Positions 8,878-16,648 of a DNA stretch of 57,329 nucleotides are shown piece after piece; positions within the stretch are counted from its first letter, which is position 1, and every line of letters starts with the position of its first letter. The DNA lies in NCBI GenBank assembly GCA_030824555.1, contig JAVBXK010000055.1, forward strand, positions 1-57,329, written 5' to 3'. This stretch comes from a bacterium (GTDB lineage Bacteria > Pseudomonadota > Gammaproteobacteria > Burkholderiales > Burkholderiaceae_C). Made by a program: the position numbers and the translations under genes. Under the pieces are notes generated by a model. That model was not told the origin of the DNA. It saw only the letters and a program-made list of their open reading frames with translations, and did not search any database.

Positions 8878-9546
8878 TCACACAGCAGGAAATACCTTTT
8901 CCAGCCACGCTTTCAGCGCCTGAAACTGCGGAGCCGATTCATCCAGCAGGCCAGGCTTGGCAGCTTGCCACAGGCCATGGTCAGGTTCCGCCTGCCAGGC
9001 CAACCATGTGGCCACCTCGGCTTTTGTTCGTCTGATTGGTTTGAACTTGGGCTCATTCGGAAATTGATTGATCGATGCCTGTGCGTGTTGCATCAATGCA
9101 CCTTCATCCGGGTGGAGATTGGTTTGAATCCAGTGCTCCAACGCCCCCTCATCGGCGTTGTTGGGCATGATCCATGCGCCAATGTCATTCAGTCCGTCGT
9201 TGTGTGCAAAGAGCAAGCCACCCGGCTCAGCGTCCGTACGCAGTACATAACCCGCAGGGTTGAGGCGTTGGCTCAACTGAGTCAAAGTGCGCTCAAAGCC
9301 GCCGCCGTCGTCCGCTCTGTCGGCATCCATCGCAACCGCCAGCCGCTCAATCTGCCCATCAGCCAGTTGGCTCAGATAGGGTGTCGCCAATACTGCTAAC
9401 GCAGCCTGTTTGGTGTCTTTGGCGTGGCCAGCATCACGAGGTGTAGTCACTCGCACATCCACCGTCACGTTGAAGCGCTTGCACAACGCCTCAAAAAAAG
9501 CCCGGTCAGCCTCGCCCTCGACCAGCAGGATGTTTTTTTGACTCAT
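8878..9546 (-). CDS. TOPRIM-like protein (DUF3226-type)
   Basis: 222-residue protein with a TOPRIM fold signature: the conserved Glu lies in LLVEGEADRAFFEAL and the acidic pair in VAMDADRADDGGG. This layout is that of the DUF3226 family, small metal-dependent nuclease-like proteins encoded beside SMC/OLD-type ATPases. Its ATG overlaps the stop of the upstream ATPase by four bases (ATGA), so the two are translationally coupled and probably form one complex. In OLD, Gabija and PARIS defence systems an ATPase and a TOPRIM domain work together; assigning this pair to any of them is inference. Confidence 0.85.
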   Translation of the reverse strand: MSQKNILLVEGEADRAFFEALCKRFNVTVDVRVTTPRDAGHAKDTKQAALAVLATPYLSQLADGQIERLAVAMDADRADDGGGFERTLTQLSQRLNPAGYVLRTDAEPGGLLFAHNDGLNDIGAWIMPNNADEGALEHWIQTNLHPDEGALMQHAQASINQFPNEPKFKPIRRTKAEVATWLAWQAEPDHGLWQAAKPGLLDESAPQFQALKAWLEKVFPAV

Positions 9547-10700
9547 CGCACCTCCACATCCGCTTGAGTGATGTTCTGCAGTGCAGCCTCATCAAACACT
9601 GTGGCAATCACCCGACCTTGGTCACTGGTGCGCACGCTGCGGCCCAGACGGAACAGCACGCCGTCCGTCTGTGTCCGCTCCACCGCCACTTTGGTGAAAC
9701 TCTCGATGCAATCCCAACTGTGCGTGGTGGCAAAAATTTGAATGTTGTGTCGCTCGGCCACTTCAAACAACAACGCCCACACCTTCTCCTGCACGGAGTA
9801 ATGCAGGCCGTTTTCAAACTCGTCTATCAACAGGAAACCACCTTTGGCGGCAAACAGTTTCAGCGCCAGTTGCAGCACGCGCAGCATGCCGTCGCCCATG
9901 CTGTTGAGCGGAACGGGGCGTGGCACGCCAGTCAGCTTGACCATGGCTGTGCGCACGGGGCGATAGCGACCAGGGTCGGTCGATCGGTCAGCGCGGACAA
10001 AAACCAGGCTCTCAAAATCAGACGAAACAATCCTGAGCGCCCGTTTCACCACTTCCTCTTCATCAGTCAGTGCGATGGCATCCCAGGCATCGGCCAGCTC
10101 GTCCATTGAAATGAACTCTGTTGGCACCACACTGCACGGAACGGACGGCGTGTTATCAACAGTCACCCTCCCGCGCAAGCCAGAACTCAACAGTTTCATT
10201 GGGGGCAAGCTGCGCTCGCCTTTGTGGATCTCAAAGACGGGTTGCAAATCAACCTCTGTTTCCACCTCTTCCTCTGGGCCATGGAGGGATCGGTGTAACC
10301 GCTTGGTAGCCCCATTTGAGCCAAAGGAAACGATCTCTTCAAACTCTTCCAACATCGAAAATTTGATAGTCAGAAGAGTGGATGGGTTGTTGAGCTCGCC
10401 CAACTCAATCGCCGTCTGGCGGGTGTCTGGAAAACGCCGTCCAGTGAAGAAATCTTGAAACGGGGCAACGGCCTCACCATCAAAGGATTCGCCTTCTTGG
10501 GCTTGGTGCCGTTCGTCATGGCCACGTGCAATGGTTTCCAGCAACGACCGTTGAGCGTTGCCCGCATAAATGCGCAGCGCCTCCAGCACCGTGCTCTTGC
10601 CGCAGTTGTTCTTCCCCACCATCAGGTTGACGCGCCCCAGCTTGGGCACCTCCAGGTGCTCAAGTGAGCGGAAATTTTTGATCAAGAGCGAGTCAAGCAT
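9543..10700 (-). CDS. AAA (ABC/OLD-type) ATPase
   Basis: 385-residue ATPase of the AAA_15/AAA_21 (OLD/RecF-like) class. It begins MLDSLLIKNFRSLEHLEVP, the characteristic opening strand, followed by Walker A GKNNCGKST (~29-37). Near the C-terminus come an ABC-signature-like SMGDGMLRVLQLA, Walker B FLLIDEFENGLH and the switch His in FATTHSW. There is no TOPRIM domain in this protein; the downstream gene supplies it. Known relatives are antiphage or abortive-infection ATPases and DNA-repair SMC proteins. Codon use is less GC3-biased than that of the flanking metabolic genes, consistent with acquisition by transfer. Confidence 0.9.
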   Translation of the reverse strand: MLDSLLIKNFRSLEHLEVPKLGRVNLMVGKNNCGKSTVLEALRIYAGNAQRSLLETIARGHDERHQAQEGESFDGEAVAPFQDFFTGRRFPDTRQTAIELGELNNPSTLLTIKFSMLEEFEEIVSFGSNGATKRLHRSLHGPEEEVETEVDLQPVFEIHKGERSLPPMKLLSSGLRGRVTVDNTPSVPCSVVPTEFISMDELADAWDAIALTDEEEVVKRALRIVSSDFESLVFVRADRSTDPGRYRPVRTAMVKLTGVPRPVPLNSMGDGMLRVLQLALKLFAAKGGFLLIDEFENGLHYSVQEKVWALLFEVAERHNIQIFATTHSWDCIESFTKVAVERTQTDGVLFRLGRSVRTSDQGRVIATVFDEAALQNITQADVEVR

Positions 10701-11070
10701 GCTGTGTTCTCCGGTGTACCGTCATCTTAGTCATCCCCATGCCCCCGGTAGCAGTCTGCACCCTCACCTGCAAATCCCCGAACCTTCCGCAGTTCCACTC
10801 CGGTTCGTCGCATCCTGCACGGATGAATTTATCGACAGAGGCTGCGTCGTCAAAGCTGATCAAACGGCCAAAAATGGCTTCGACCCTGTGGTGTTGCATG
10901 TGAGCAGAAACAGCGATGAAGGCGGGTGCGTTTTTGCAGATGACACGGGCCGGATTCAAGCCGCCTATCCTGAACCAAAGCATGCGACTGGTTTGCGTGC
11001 CTGCGGGGCACAGGGCCTGTGGTTGTTCTCGTTCATTTTCACAAATAAAAAATGCCTCTGTCGCCTTCAT
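10693..11070 (-). CDS. Hypothetical protein upstream of the ATPase gene
   Basis: Open frame of 125 codons ending eight bases inside the ATPase start. No family is recognised, and there is no signal peptide or membrane span. It contains several Cys and His residues but no clear metal-binding spacing. The overlap with the ATPase start would suit a third gene of the cassette. Against it: no convincing ribosome-binding site precedes the ATG at 11070, and a longer open frame on the other strand covers the same bases. If it is not a gene, 10701-11085 is a noncoding promoter region. Confidence 0.35.
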   Translation of the reverse strand: MKATEAFFICENEREQPQALCPAGTQTSRMLWFRIGGLNPARVICKNAPAFIAVSAHMQHHRVEAIFGRLISFDDAASVDKFIRAGCDEPEWNCGRFGDLQVRVQTATGGMGMTKMTVHRRTQHA

Positions 11071-11085
11071 TGATTGCGCGACCAG

Positions 11086-11541
11086 CTATGCATTCAGGAT
11101 CACTTGCCCAGTGTCGTCTACCAAATCAGGCAGCCAGATGATTTGGCCCAGGAGCCGGGCTTTGTCGAAATAGCGGCGGTCTGCCGTGACGAAGCGGGTG
11201 CCGGGCGTTTCCAGGGCAAGCGCGTGGTAAAGGGTGTCAAACAAATGGTGATTGAGCTGTGTGGCCAGCGCGATGGCGCGGTGGAAAGCCACGGTGGGGG
11301 CTGCCCAGGTGAGGCTCATGGCCGCAAGGTCTTCAATGCTTTGGCTGGCCGTATGGGGCGTGAGGCGTGCCAGCACGGCGGCCACTTCGGCCAGGAAATG
11401 AGGGGGCTGATAGAAGTCAACCGCTCCGTCACGGCCGGCCAGCAGCAGGGCCGTTGCGGGCTCCATGTGGTCTTCGCGTGTGGCCCAGTCGCCATGGGCA
11501 AACCATTTGACCGCGACGCTGGCATCCACCACACAAATCAC
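11086..11541 (-). CDS. vapC: PIN-domain toxin, VapC-like
   Basis: 151-residue PIN-domain protein starting MICVVDASVAVKWF with the first conserved Asp, followed by further acidic residues (LLAG..GAVDFYQPPHFLAEV; LFDTLYHALAL; TRFVTADRRYF). PIN toxins are Mg-dependent ribonucleases that usually cut tRNA or rRNA and are neutralised by a cognate antitoxin. The ATG overlaps the stop of the upstream antitoxin gene by four bases, the standard coupled layout. Immediately upstream is the start of the toluene operon, divergently transcribed. Confidence 0.9.
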   Translation of the reverse strand: MICVVDASVAVKWFAHGDWATREDHMEPATALLLAGRDGAVDFYQPPHFLAEVAAVLARLTPHTASQSIEDLAAMSLTWAAPTVAFHRAIALATQLNHHLFDTLYHALALETPGTRFVTADRRYFDKARLLGQIIWLPDLVDDTGQVILNA

Positions 11542-11771
11542 GGTCGCCCCGCTTCACGCGCTGCCTGAAACTGGGCCTCGGTCACGCTGGGTGCAAGGGC
11601 GCGGCGGGCCAGTATGCGGTCGATGGCACTGACGTGCTGCTGGCGTGCCTGGGCGCGCTGCACGGCCTCGCGCATCAGGTCGGCAATGACAGCACTCTTG
11701 TTTTGCCCGGCAAAGGTGGCGTTGAAGGCTTCTTTGACATCGTCAGGCACGCTGAAGTTGACAGTGGACAT
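11538..11771 (-). CDS. Antitoxin, ribbon-helix-helix-like (VapB type)
   Basis: 77-residue protein MSTVNFSVPDDVKEAFNATF with a short beta strand and two helices (SAVIADLMREAVQRA), as in ribbon-helix-helix antitoxins. The C-terminal half should wrap the PIN toxin. The frame is open to 11819, but the ATG at 11771 has a strong AAGGAG eight bases upstream and gives the usual family start. An inverted repeat lies 15-33 bases upstream of this start and is a likely autoregulatory operator. Confidence 0.87.
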   Translation of the reverse strand: MSTVNFSVPDDVKEAFNATFAGQNKSAVIADLMREAVQRAQARQQHVSAIDRILARRALAPSVTEAQFQAAREAGRP

Positions 11772-11785
11772 GGCGGCTCCTTGGC

Positions 11786-11804
11786 TTGTTGAAAACTTCA
11801 ACAA
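11786..11804. promoter_or_regulatory. Inverted-repeat operator of the toxin-antitoxin pair
   Basis: Perfect arms TTGTTGAA (11786-11793) and TTCAACAA (11797-11804) are separated by AAC. The site sits just upstream of the antitoxin start on the minus strand, where ribbon-helix-helix antitoxins autoregulate. It also lies in the divergent region about 180 bases before tmoA, so it could influence the toluene promoter. Confidence 0.5.
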
Positions 11805-11979
11805 CATTGTGTGGTACATCCAACATCGAGGTCAACCACGGATCGGGCAAATCAGGCCCGTCACCCTGCCAAATGGCCCACCAAGCTAAACCAAAGTCTA
11901 ATGGCGCACAGCCGCCGCCTGTCCTAAATTTCAGCCGCGTTGCAGCCATGCACGCATCTGAAATACACAGGAGACAACA

Positions 11980-13485
11980 ATGGCGCTGCTCAATCGCATG
12001 GACTGGTACGACCTGGCGCGTACCACCAACTGGACCCCCCGCTACGTCACCGAAGACGAGCTGTTCCCCCCACTGATGTCGGGTGCCTTCGGGTTGCCGC
12101 AGGATGCCTGGGAAAAGTACGACGAACCGTACAAACAAACCTACCCCGAATACGTCAAAGTCCAGCGCGACAAGGACGCGGGAGCCTACTCGGTCAAGGC
12201 CGCGCTGGAGCGCAGCCGGATTTTTGAAAACTCGGACCCCGGCTGGAAATCGGTCATGAAGGCGCACTACGGGGCCATTGCCCGTGGCGAATACGCCGCC
12301 GCCAGTGCCGAGGCGCGGATGATGCGCTTCTCCAAAGCCCCCGGCATGCGCAACATGTCCACCCTGGGGTGCCTGGACGAGGTGCGCCACGGCCAGATGC
12401 AGCTGTACTTCCCGCACGAGCACATTGCCAAAGACCGCCAGATGGACTGGGCCTTCAAGGCCTACGACACCAACGAGTGGGCCATGATCGCGGCGCGCCA
12501 TTTCTTTGACGACATCATGATGACCCGCGACGCGATCAGCGTGTCCATCATGCTGACGTTCAGCTTCGAGACGGGCTTCACCAACATGCAGTTCCTCGGC
12601 CTCGCAGCCGATGCTGCCGAAGCTGGCGACCACACGTTTGCCAACCTCATCTCCAGCATCCAGACCGACGAGTCGCGCCACGCCCAGATCGGCGGCCCGG
12701 CGCTGAAGGTGCTGATTGAAAACGGCCAGAAGGCCGAAGCCCAGAAGCGCGTGGACATTGCCGTGTGGGGCGCGTGGAAGCTGTTCTCGGTGCTGACCGG
12801 CCCCATCATGGACTACTACACGCCGCTGGAGCACCGCAAGCAGTCGTTCAAGGAGTTCATGGAAGAGTGGATCGTCGCCCAGTTCGAGCGCACGCTGACC
12901 GACATGGGACTGGACCTGCCCTGGTACTGGGACACCTTCCTGAAAGACATCGCACAAACCCACCACGGCATGCACCTGGGCTCCTACTTCTGGCGGCCCA
13001 CCCTGTGGTGGAACCCGGCTGCCGGTGTCACGCCCGACGAGCGCGCCTGGCTGGAAGAAAAGTACCCCGGCTGGAACGACACCTGGGGCCAGTGCTGGGA
13101 CGTGTTCATCGACAACGTGGTGGACGGGAACATGGCCATGACCTACCCCGAAACCCTGCCCTACGTCTGCAACATGTGCCAGTTGCCCATTTTGGGTACA
13201 CCGGGCAAGGACTGGAACGTCAGGGACTACCCGCTGGAATACAACGGCCGCCTCTACCACTTTGGCTCTGAAGTGGACCGCTGGGTCTTCGAACAGGAGC
13301 CCTCGCGCTACGCCGGGCACCTGAGCATCGTGGACCGTTTCCTTGCGGGAATGATCCAGCCCATGGACCTGGGCGGTGCACTCAAATACATGGACATTGC
13401 CCCCGGCGAAATGGGCGATGACGCGCACAACTACGCCTGGGCCGAAATTTACCGCGCCTTGCGTGCCGAGAAAAAAGCCGCCTGA
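11980..13485 (+). CDS. tmoA: Toluene-4-monooxygenase hydroxylase, alpha subunit
   Basis: 501-residue catalytic subunit of a soluble diiron monooxygenase that hydroxylates toluene or benzene with O2. The carboxylate-bridged diiron ligands fall at Glu104, Glu134, His137, Glu197, Glu231 and His234 (GEYAA, DEVRHGQ, FSFETGF, DESRHAQ), the same numbering as the Pseudomonas mendocina T4mo enzyme. The pocket residues Ile100, Gly103, Ala107, Gln141, Phe176, Phe196, Thr201 and Phe205 also match that enzyme. Para hydroxylation is therefore the best guess, though regiospecificity can shift with few changes. ATG at 11980 follows AGGAGA. First gene of tmoABCDEF. Confidence 0.97.
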   Translation: MALLNRMDWYDLARTTNWTPRYVTEDELFPPLMSGAFGLPQDAWEKYDEPYKQTYPEYVKVQRDKDAGAYSVKAALERSRIFENSDPGWKSVMKAHYGAIARGEYAAASAEARMMRFSKAPGMRNMSTLGCLDEVRHGQMQLYFPHEHIAKDRQMDWAFKAYDTNEWAMIAARHFFDDIMMTRDAISVSIMLTFSFETGFTNMQFLGLAADAAEAGDHTFANLISSIQTDESRHAQIGGPALKVLIENGQKAEAQKRVDIAVWGAWKLFSVLTGPIMDYYTPLEHRKQSFKEFMEEWIVAQFERTLTDMGLDLPWYWDTFLKDIAQTHHGMHLGSYFWRPTLWWNPAAGVTPDERAWLEEKYPGWNDTWGQCWDVFIDNVVDGNMAMTYPETLPYVCNMCQLPILGTPGKDWNVRDYPLEYNGRLYHFGSEVDRWVFEQEPSRYAGHLSIVDRFLAGMIQPMDLGGALKYMDIAPGEMGDDAHNYAWAEIYRALRAEKKAA

Positions 13486-13584
13486 ACGCTGCCTGAAAGC
13501 AGTCGGAGAGCCACCCGAAAGTGGCCTGACCACGGCACATCGCCACAACAAAAACACCATCCACCTGATACAGGAGACAACCCC

Positions 13585-13851
13585 ATGGCCCTATTTCCCC
13601 TGACCTCCAACTTCGAAGGCGACTTCGTGCTGCAACTGGTGGCCGTTGACACCGAGAACACCATGGACGAGGTGGCCGCCGCCGCCGCCCACCACTCGGT
13701 GGGGCGGCGCGTGCGTGCCCGGCCCGGCTGCATTCTGCGGGTGCGCCGCCAGGACGGCGACAGCTTTTTGCCGCGCGACATGAAGGTGGCCGACTCGGGC
13801 CTGAAGCCCACGGAAACCATTGAAATCATCTGGGAAACCGCCCCCCACTGA
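13585..13851 (+). CDS. tmoB: Toluene monooxygenase hydroxylase, gamma subunit
   Basis: 88-residue small subunit of the (alpha-beta-gamma)2 hydroxylase. It begins MALFPLTSNFEGDFVLQLV and ends with the conserved IEIIWE strand, as in TmoB/TbuU. It has a ubiquitin-like fold in the known structures and makes no contact with the iron site. A 99-base gap separates it from tmoA, with a good AGGAG before the ATG. Its position between tmoA and the Rieske gene is canonical. Confidence 0.93.
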   Translation: MALFPLTSNFEGDFVLQLVAVDTENTMDEVAAAAAHHSVGRRVRARPGCILRVRRQDGDSFLPRDMKVADSGLKPTETIEIIWETAPH

Positions 13852-13866
13852 CCGGAGCTGGCACAC

Positions 13867-14202
13867 ATGGCATTCACCAAAGTCTGTCTGGTCGAAGACC
13901 TGTGGGAGGGCGACATGCAGGCCTTCCAGGTCAACGGCAAGGAAGTGTTGCTGGTCTGCACCGATGGTGGCGAGATCAAGGCTTTCCAGGGCATCTGCCC
14001 GCACCAGGACATCCCGTTGATCGACGGCAAGTTCGACGGCAAAAAGATCATCTGCAAAGCCCACCTCTGGCAGTTCGACGCGGGCACGGGCAAAGGCATC
14101 AACCCGTCCAACTGCGCACTGGCCGAGTACCCGGTGCAGATCGACGGCGACGACGTGCTGATCGACACCGCCCACGTCGAACCCCTGTTTGCGCAGGGCT
14201 GA
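13867..14202 (+). CDS. tmoC: Rieske-type ferredoxin of toluene monooxygenase
   Basis: 111-residue Rieske [2Fe-2S] protein that carries electrons from the TmoF reductase to the hydroxylase. Cluster ligands are visible as Cys44-x-His46 (CPHQD) and Cys63-x2-His66 (CKAHLWQF), each one position lower than in T4moC. The Trp after the second His (HLWQF) is the residue typical of monooxygenase Rieske proteins. It starts 15 bases after tmoB and is preceded by GGAG. Confidence 0.95.
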   Translation: MAFTKVCLVEDLWEGDMQAFQVNGKEVLLVCTDGGEIKAFQGICPHQDIPLIDGKFDGKKIICKAHLWQFDAGTGKGINPSNCALAEYPVQIDGDDVLIDTAHVEPLFAQG

Positions 14203-14236
14203 CGCCCTGCCACCCACTTCATTCGAGGCAACACAC

Positions 14237-14551
14237 ATGAGCACATCCAGTTCAGCCCAGGCTTACCACAACAACATGGTCGGCCCCGTCATGCGCGCTG
14301 GTGATCTGGCGCAGGCCGTGATCGCCGCCGCGCAAATTGACAACCCAGGCAAAGCCGTTTTTGTGGACGACAAGCGCGCCTACATCCGCATCCACACCGA
14401 GCACGAAATGGTGCTGCACCGCCAGACCATCGAAGAAGAGCTGGGCCGCCCTTTCAAGATGAACGATCTGGAGGTGGACCTGAGTTCCTTTGCTGGCCAG
14501 ATCGAAAGCCAGGACAACGCCGTGCGCTTTTATTTCACCAAAAAAATGTAG
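14237..14551 (+). CDS. tmoD: Toluene monooxygenase effector (coupling) protein
   Basis: 104-residue cofactorless effector protein of the MmoB/DmpM family. It binds the hydroxylase near the active site and raises coupling and regiospecificity. The start is set at the ATG at 14237 (MSTSSSAQAYHNNMVGPVM); the upstream extension overlaps tmoC and has no family match. Conserved parts include AYIRIHTEHEMVLHRQTIEEELGRPF and the FAGQIE loop. Confidence 0.94.
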   Translation: MSTSSSAQAYHNNMVGPVMRAGDLAQAVIAAAQIDNPGKAVFVDDKRAYIRIHTEHEMVLHRQTIEEELGRPFKMNDLEVDLSSFAGQIESQDNAVRFYFTKKM

Positions 14552-14560
14552 GAGACAGAC

Positions 14561-15559
14561 ATGAGCGAAGTACACGTATTGAAGCCGCAAAAAACCTGGA
14601 GCCACCTGGCCGCACGGCGGCGCAAGCCCAGTGAGTACGAAATAGTCAGCACCAACCTGCACTACAACGACCGCGATGCCAACGCGCCGTATGAACTTGA
14701 CCCCAACATGTTCATGAACGAGTGGTACAAGAAAAACACCTTTGGCACCCAACTCAAACACCCCGACTGGAACGCCTTCCGCGACCCCGAAGAACTGGTC
14801 TACCGCACCTACAACATGATGCAGGACGGCCAGGAGACCTATGTCTTTGGCCTGTTCGACCAGTTCAACCAGCGCGAGCACAACCTGTCGCTTGACCCCG
14901 CCTGGGTGGCAGCCCTGCCCCGGCTGTACAGCCCCGCGCGTTACCTGTTTCACACGCTGCAAATGGCTTCGGCCTATGTGGGCCAGGTGTCACCGGCCAG
15001 CACCATCACCAACTGCCACTACTTCCAGATGGCAGACAGCATGCGCTGGCTGAGCCACACCGCCTACCGCACCAAAGAGCTGGCCATCAGCTTTCCCCAA
15101 CACGGTTTTGGCGAAAACGAGCGCGACCTGTGGGAAAACGATGCCGTCTGGCAAGGCATGCGCGAGCTGGTTGAAAAAGCGCTGTGTGTGTGGGACTGGG
15201 GCGAGGCCATTGTGGTGCTGAACCTGGTGGTCAAACCCGCCGTGGAAGAAGCCGTGCTGCGCAAGCTGGGCGACTCGGCCCGCCACAACGGCGACATGCT
15301 GCTGGCCTTGCTGACCGACGCTCAGTTGCTGGACTCTGCCCGCCACCGCCGCTGGGCCACCGCGCTGGTGAAAATGGCCGCCGAAACCCCCGGCAACGTG
15401 GCGCTCATGCAAAGCTGGATACAGAAGTGGGAGCCGCTGGCGGACCGTGCCATCGACACCTACTGCCAAGCCTTGCCCGACGCGCCGGGCGCGGGTGAAT
15501 CGGCCAAAGCCGCCACCCGCAGCTTCCGCCAGGGCCTGGGCCTGGGCCTGGGCCTGTGA
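14561..15559 (+). CDS. tmoE: Toluene monooxygenase hydroxylase, beta subunit
   Basis: 332-residue beta subunit, structurally related to TmoA but lacking the iron ligands. Family blocks include TWSHLAARRRKPSEYEIVS near the start, DPEELVYRTYNMMQDGQE and the central VSPASTITNCHYFQMADSMRW. The C-terminus ends in four copies of a GGGCCT hexanucleotide (15532-15555) coding for alternating Gly-Leu, then TGA. This tail is probably dispensable, since hexamer slippage keeps the frame. The stop is only seven bases before the tmoF ATG. Confidence 0.95.
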   Translation: MSEVHVLKPQKTWSHLAARRRKPSEYEIVSTNLHYNDRDANAPYELDPNMFMNEWYKKNTFGTQLKHPDWNAFRDPEELVYRTYNMMQDGQETYVFGLFDQFNQREHNLSLDPAWVAALPRLYSPARYLFHTLQMASAYVGQVSPASTITNCHYFQMADSMRWLSHTAYRTKELAISFPQHGFGENERDLWENDAVWQGMRELVEKALCVWDWGEAIVVLNLVVKPAVEEAVLRKLGDSARHNGDMLLALLTDAQLLDSARHRRWATALVKMAAETPGNVALMQSWIQKWEPLADRAIDTYCQALPDAPGAGESAKAATRSFRQGLGLGLGL

Positions 15560-15566
15560 CCAGGTG

Positions 15567-16583
15567 ATGGCTGCCCTGACCATCCAAAACGCCCGCGACG
15601 GCAGCACCTTCACGCAAGGCCCGCAAGACACCCTCTTGCGTGCCGCCCTGCGTGCGGGGCTGGGCCTGGCGCACGAGTGCAACGCCGGTGGCTGTGGTGC
15701 CTGCAAGTTCGAGCTGCTGGAAGGCGACATCGAAACACTGTGGCCCGATGCCCCCGGACTCAGCGCCCGCGACCGCCAGCGCGGGCGGCACCTGGCCTGC
15801 CAGTGCCGTGCGCTCACGCCACTGACCATCAAAGCGCAGACGGGGGCCGAATACGTGCCCCCCACACCGCCCACGCGGCAGACCGCCAGGCTGGTGGCCA
15901 CACGGGACGTGACCGCCGACATCCGCGAATTCCGCTTCGTGGCCAGCGAGCACGCCCGGTTTGCCCCCGGCCAATTTGCCATGCTGGATTTGCCGGGCCT
16001 GGGCAGCTCGCGCGCCTACTCGGTGTCCAACACGGCCAACGGCCAGGGCGAATGGCACTTCCAGATCCGGCGCGTGGCCAACGGGCGGGGCACCCAGGTG
16101 CTGTTCGACGAGCTCCAACCCGGCGACACCGTGGGGCTCGACGGTCCCTACGGCACCGCCTGGTTGCGCACCGAATCGCCACGCGACATCGTTTGCGTGG
16201 CAGGCGGCTCGGGCCTGGCACCCATGGCGTCCATCGCCCGTGGCGCGGCAGAAGCCGGGCTGCTGGCCGAACGCAAGCTGACCTTCTTCTACGGTGCCCG
16301 CCTGCCGTCGGATGTCTGTGGCGAAGACATGCTGCGCGCCCTGCCCGGCTTTGGCCAGCAGATACGGTACATCCCTGTGGTGTCCATGCCTGGCGACGAC
16401 GGCGCATGGACCGGCCGCACGGGGTTTGTGCACGAAGCCATTGCGGGTGCCCTGCCATCGGCACTGGCAGATCACGAGTTCTATTTTGCAGGACCACCGC
16501 CCATGACGCAGGCCTTGCAAGAGCTGCTGATGGTGACGCACGGCGTGCCGTTCGAGCAAATTCACTTCGACCGGTTTTTCTGA
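15567..16583 (+). CDS. tmoF: NADH-ferredoxin oxidoreductase of toluene monooxygenase
   Basis: 338-residue flavoprotein that takes hydride from NADH to FAD and passes electrons to TmoC. The N-terminal plant-type [2Fe-2S] domain has Cys ligands in ECNAGGCGACKFELL and a last Cys in HLACQC. The middle FAD domain has SRAYSVSNT (RxYS), and the C-terminal NAD domain has VCVAGGSGLAPM and FYFAGPPPM. The frame extends upstream to 15447 inside tmoE; ATG at 15567 gives the family start MAALTIQNARDG. It closes the core tmo gene set. Confidence 0.95.
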   Translation: MAALTIQNARDGSTFTQGPQDTLLRAALRAGLGLAHECNAGGCGACKFELLEGDIETLWPDAPGLSARDRQRGRHLACQCRALTPLTIKAQTGAEYVPPTPPTRQTARLVATRDVTADIREFRFVASEHARFAPGQFAMLDLPGLGSSRAYSVSNTANGQGEWHFQIRRVANGRGTQVLFDELQPGDTVGLDGPYGTAWLRTESPRDIVCVAGGSGLAPMASIARGAAEAGLLAERKLTFFYGARLPSDVCGEDMLRALPGFGQQIRYIPVVSMPGDDGAWTGRTGFVHEAIAGALPSALADHEFYFAGPPPMTQALQELLMVTHGVPFEQIHFDRFF

Positions 16584-16648
16584 GTCCACACACGGTGCAT
16601 GCCCCTGGTGCGCCCAGCCCTTTTTCAACACAACGAGGAGACAACACC

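Noticed and set aside
11805-11979. A tod-box or sigma-54 promoter for tmoA
   Set aside because: No palindrome like the TodT site and no TGGC-N8-TTGC spacing could be found; the tmo promoter remains unidentified.
11743-13560. 605-codon minus-strand frame
   Set aside because: Exactly opposite tmoA, whose residues match the T4mo hydroxylase throughout; the antisense product has no recognisable domain and would run through the toxin-antitoxin promoter.
15532-15555. Hexanucleotide repeat at the end of tmoE as a phase-variation switch
   Set aside because: Four GGGCCT units keep the reading frame when gained or lost, so slippage would only change the Gly-Leu tail length.
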